Shown here: positions 6,313 to 7,308 of the stretch, piece after piece
Numbering within the stretch: the stretch's first letter is position 1
Layout of the letters: the number at the start of each line of letters is the position of its first letter
DNA from: Defluviicoccus vanus
GTDB lineage: Bacteria > Pseudomonadota > Alphaproteobacteria > Rhodospirillales > Defluviicoccaceae
DNA length: 7,308 nt
Assembly (NCBI RefSeq): GCF_014672695.1
Contig: NZ_CP053923.1
Span: 560,774 to 568,081 of the forward strand
Reading direction: 5' to 3'
Notes under the pieces: generated by a model
Databases searched by the model: none
Seen by the model: the letters and a program-made list of their open reading frames with translations, nothing else
Told to the model about the DNA's origin: nothing
Translations under genes and position numbers: made by a program

Positions 6313-7308
6313 CCAGATCCCCCTTGATTTGTCGGCGTTTCACTGCTGCTTCGTCTTGAGCCTTCGTCGCCACGCGCGACGGTTTTCTTTGTCGGTGGTT
6401 TGGTTGCTTTTTCTCGCTCTTCTTTGGTTCGCTGGGCGATTCCTCAACCGGCTGCTTCGGCTCGACGGAGCCGACGGCGGGGCCCTGCTTTGCCGGCGGG
6501 GTCACCGGCGTCAACGGCGCGAGCGATCCGGGCGGCTGCAGCGTCACCGGCGTTGCCGGCGGCGGCGACGGTGGCGACGGCGTTGGCGCGACCGACGGCA
6601 GCGTTATCGCCGGCTGGCTTACCGGACTCTCCGTTGATGTGACCTTGCTCCCCGGCTCCGGTTGCTCGGCGACGGGAGCCGCCGGCTCTGTCACCTCCTT
6701 TGCGGCGGGCACCGGTGCATCCGCCGGTGCGGCCACCTGCGGCGGGCGCGAAGCAAAGAAGGTATCCTTGAGGATGAAGCCGATCCCGGCGATGAACAAA
6801 AGCACCACGCCGCCCAGAATCATCATCGGGATGCTGAGTCCGCGCCGACCGCTCGCCGAGCCAGTCGGCTGCGGTCGCGGCGCCGGGGCAGGCGTTTGCT
6901 CCGGCGTCGGCCATGGCGCCGGCGTCGCTGCGGACGCGGCCTCCGTGGACAGGCTCCCTGGGAGCGTGGCGGCCGCAGAGGTGGACGGTGTCGACCCGGA
7001 AGCGGCAAACGTCGGCATTGCCGTTGGGTCAGTTATCATCGGCCGTTGCCGCGTGGCAGCAAGCTGACTGACCAGCGGTGCGACACGCCGCACCATCGTC
7101 TCCTTTGCCGCAGTCAGTCCCATCGTGCTGCCAAGCGCACGCGAAAACTCCGTCATGGTCGCGAACCGCGCATCGGGGTTCTTCGCCAATGCCTGCATCA
7201 CCGCACGATCAATGACCGGGTCGATCCCTGGCACCCGCTCCGCCAGCGAGCGGGGGATTTCCTCCACCTGGGCGCGGATCAGCTGATATTCGCTGTCAGC
7301 CATGAAGG
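6209..7308 (-). CDS. Transmembrane Ser/Thr protein kinase (PknB/Hanks type), C-terminal part, 5' end outside the window
   Basis: The frame is open through base 7308 and the residue before ATG 7303 is Phe (FMADSEYQLIRAQVE), matching the interior of a kinase C-lobe, so that ATG is internal. Numbered from it, the end of the kinase domain is seen at ~10-57: IDPVIDRAVMQALAKNPDARF, with the conserved ALAK-P-RF block. A juxtamembrane linker rich in Ala/Pro/Thr follows (~60-152). One TM helix comes next (about 158-178, IPMMILGGVVLLFIAGIGFIL), then a Pro/Ala/Thr/Val-rich exported tail with a basic end. No PASTA or other known sensor domain is visible. The catalytic core lies beyond the window. The last ~45 residues look unnatural and overlap the lipoprotein gene by 104 bases. 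The -1 frame gives KPPTKKTVARGDEGS through SGWVIRRD, with its stop at 6293-6291; one extra A in the A5 run (plus T run 6408-6412) would join them. Confidence 0.85.
   Translation of the reverse strand, partial: FMADSEYQLIRAQVEEIPRSLAERVPGIDPVIDRAVMQALAKNPDARFATMTEFSRALGSTMGLTAAKETMVRRVAPLVSQLAATRQRPMITDPTAMPTFAASGSTPSTSAAATLPGSLSTEAASAATPAPWPTPEQTPAPAPRPQPTGSASGRRGLSIPMMILGGVVLLFIAGIGFILKDTFFASRPPQVAAPADAPVPAAKEVTEPAAPVAEQPEPGSKVTSTESPVSQPAITLPSVAPTPSPPSPPPATPVTLQPPGSLAPLTPVTPPAKQGPAVGSVEPKQPVEESPSEPKKSEKKQPNHRQRKPSRVATKAQDEAAVKRRQIKGDLDGSSGAINNCRSSRPRLRCQWMHAGAAKGRRYSA

Noticed and set aside
6329..6642. Arg- and Ala-rich plus-strand ORFs opposite the kinase tail
   Set aside because: These are low-complexity products of the reverse strand of a Pro/Ala-rich coding region.

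Overview
This is a GC-rich proteobacterial chromosome segment. The IspE tail and the codon use look alphaproteobacterial, perhaps Rhodospirillales, but that is an inference from remembered family resemblance. It reads as a chromosomal locus (ispE, then tRNA-Gln) followed by the collapsed remains of an integrated element, and then by an unrelated signalling/envelope operon.

Left part (1-1890, + strand): the C-terminal end of ispE, an intact tRNA-Gln(TTG) with encoded CCA, and immediately downstream a full-length phage/island-type tyrosine recombinase. An integrase directly behind a tRNA is the classic layout of a tRNA-integrated genomic island. The tRNA 3' half is the likely attachment site. 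No second copy of the tRNA end was found in the window.

Middle (1933-4543, - strand): an IS21-family insertion sequence, about 2.6 kb, with istA and istB joined by an ATGA overlap. Each end carries two copies of a GGCCA-type repeat, so both IS termini can be placed to the base. istA is broken by a one-base frameshift. The istB tail also appears shifted out of its normal frame. The right IS end lies inside a second tyrosine recombinase (4480-5088, - strand) of the kind found next to IS91-like transposases, which keeps only its first ~182 residues. The missing C-terminal half is not on the other side of the IS and no target duplication is visible, so an IS-associated deletion or recombination probably removed the rest of the island.

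Right part (5229-7308, - strand): a three-gene cluster. It starts with a membrane-anchored Ser/Thr protein kinase (only the end of the kinase domain, the linker, one TM segment and an exported Pro-rich tail are in the window). Two paralogous small lipoproteins with a conserved cysteine pair follow. Overlap and short spacing suggest one transcript, and the lipoproteins may be partners of the kinase's outer domain (inference).

Gaps: 187-228 shows nothing convincing. 304-420 holds a 10-bp direct repeat before the integrase. 1891-1932 is a short integrase/IS junction. 5089-5228 holds a ribosome binding site and a 7-bp inverted repeat before the truncated integrase, and no gene. I see no clearly new biological system. 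The most useful observations are the IS-bounded deletion, the kinase/twin-lipoprotein operon, and three frameshifts that would each be cured by adding one base to a homopolymer run.
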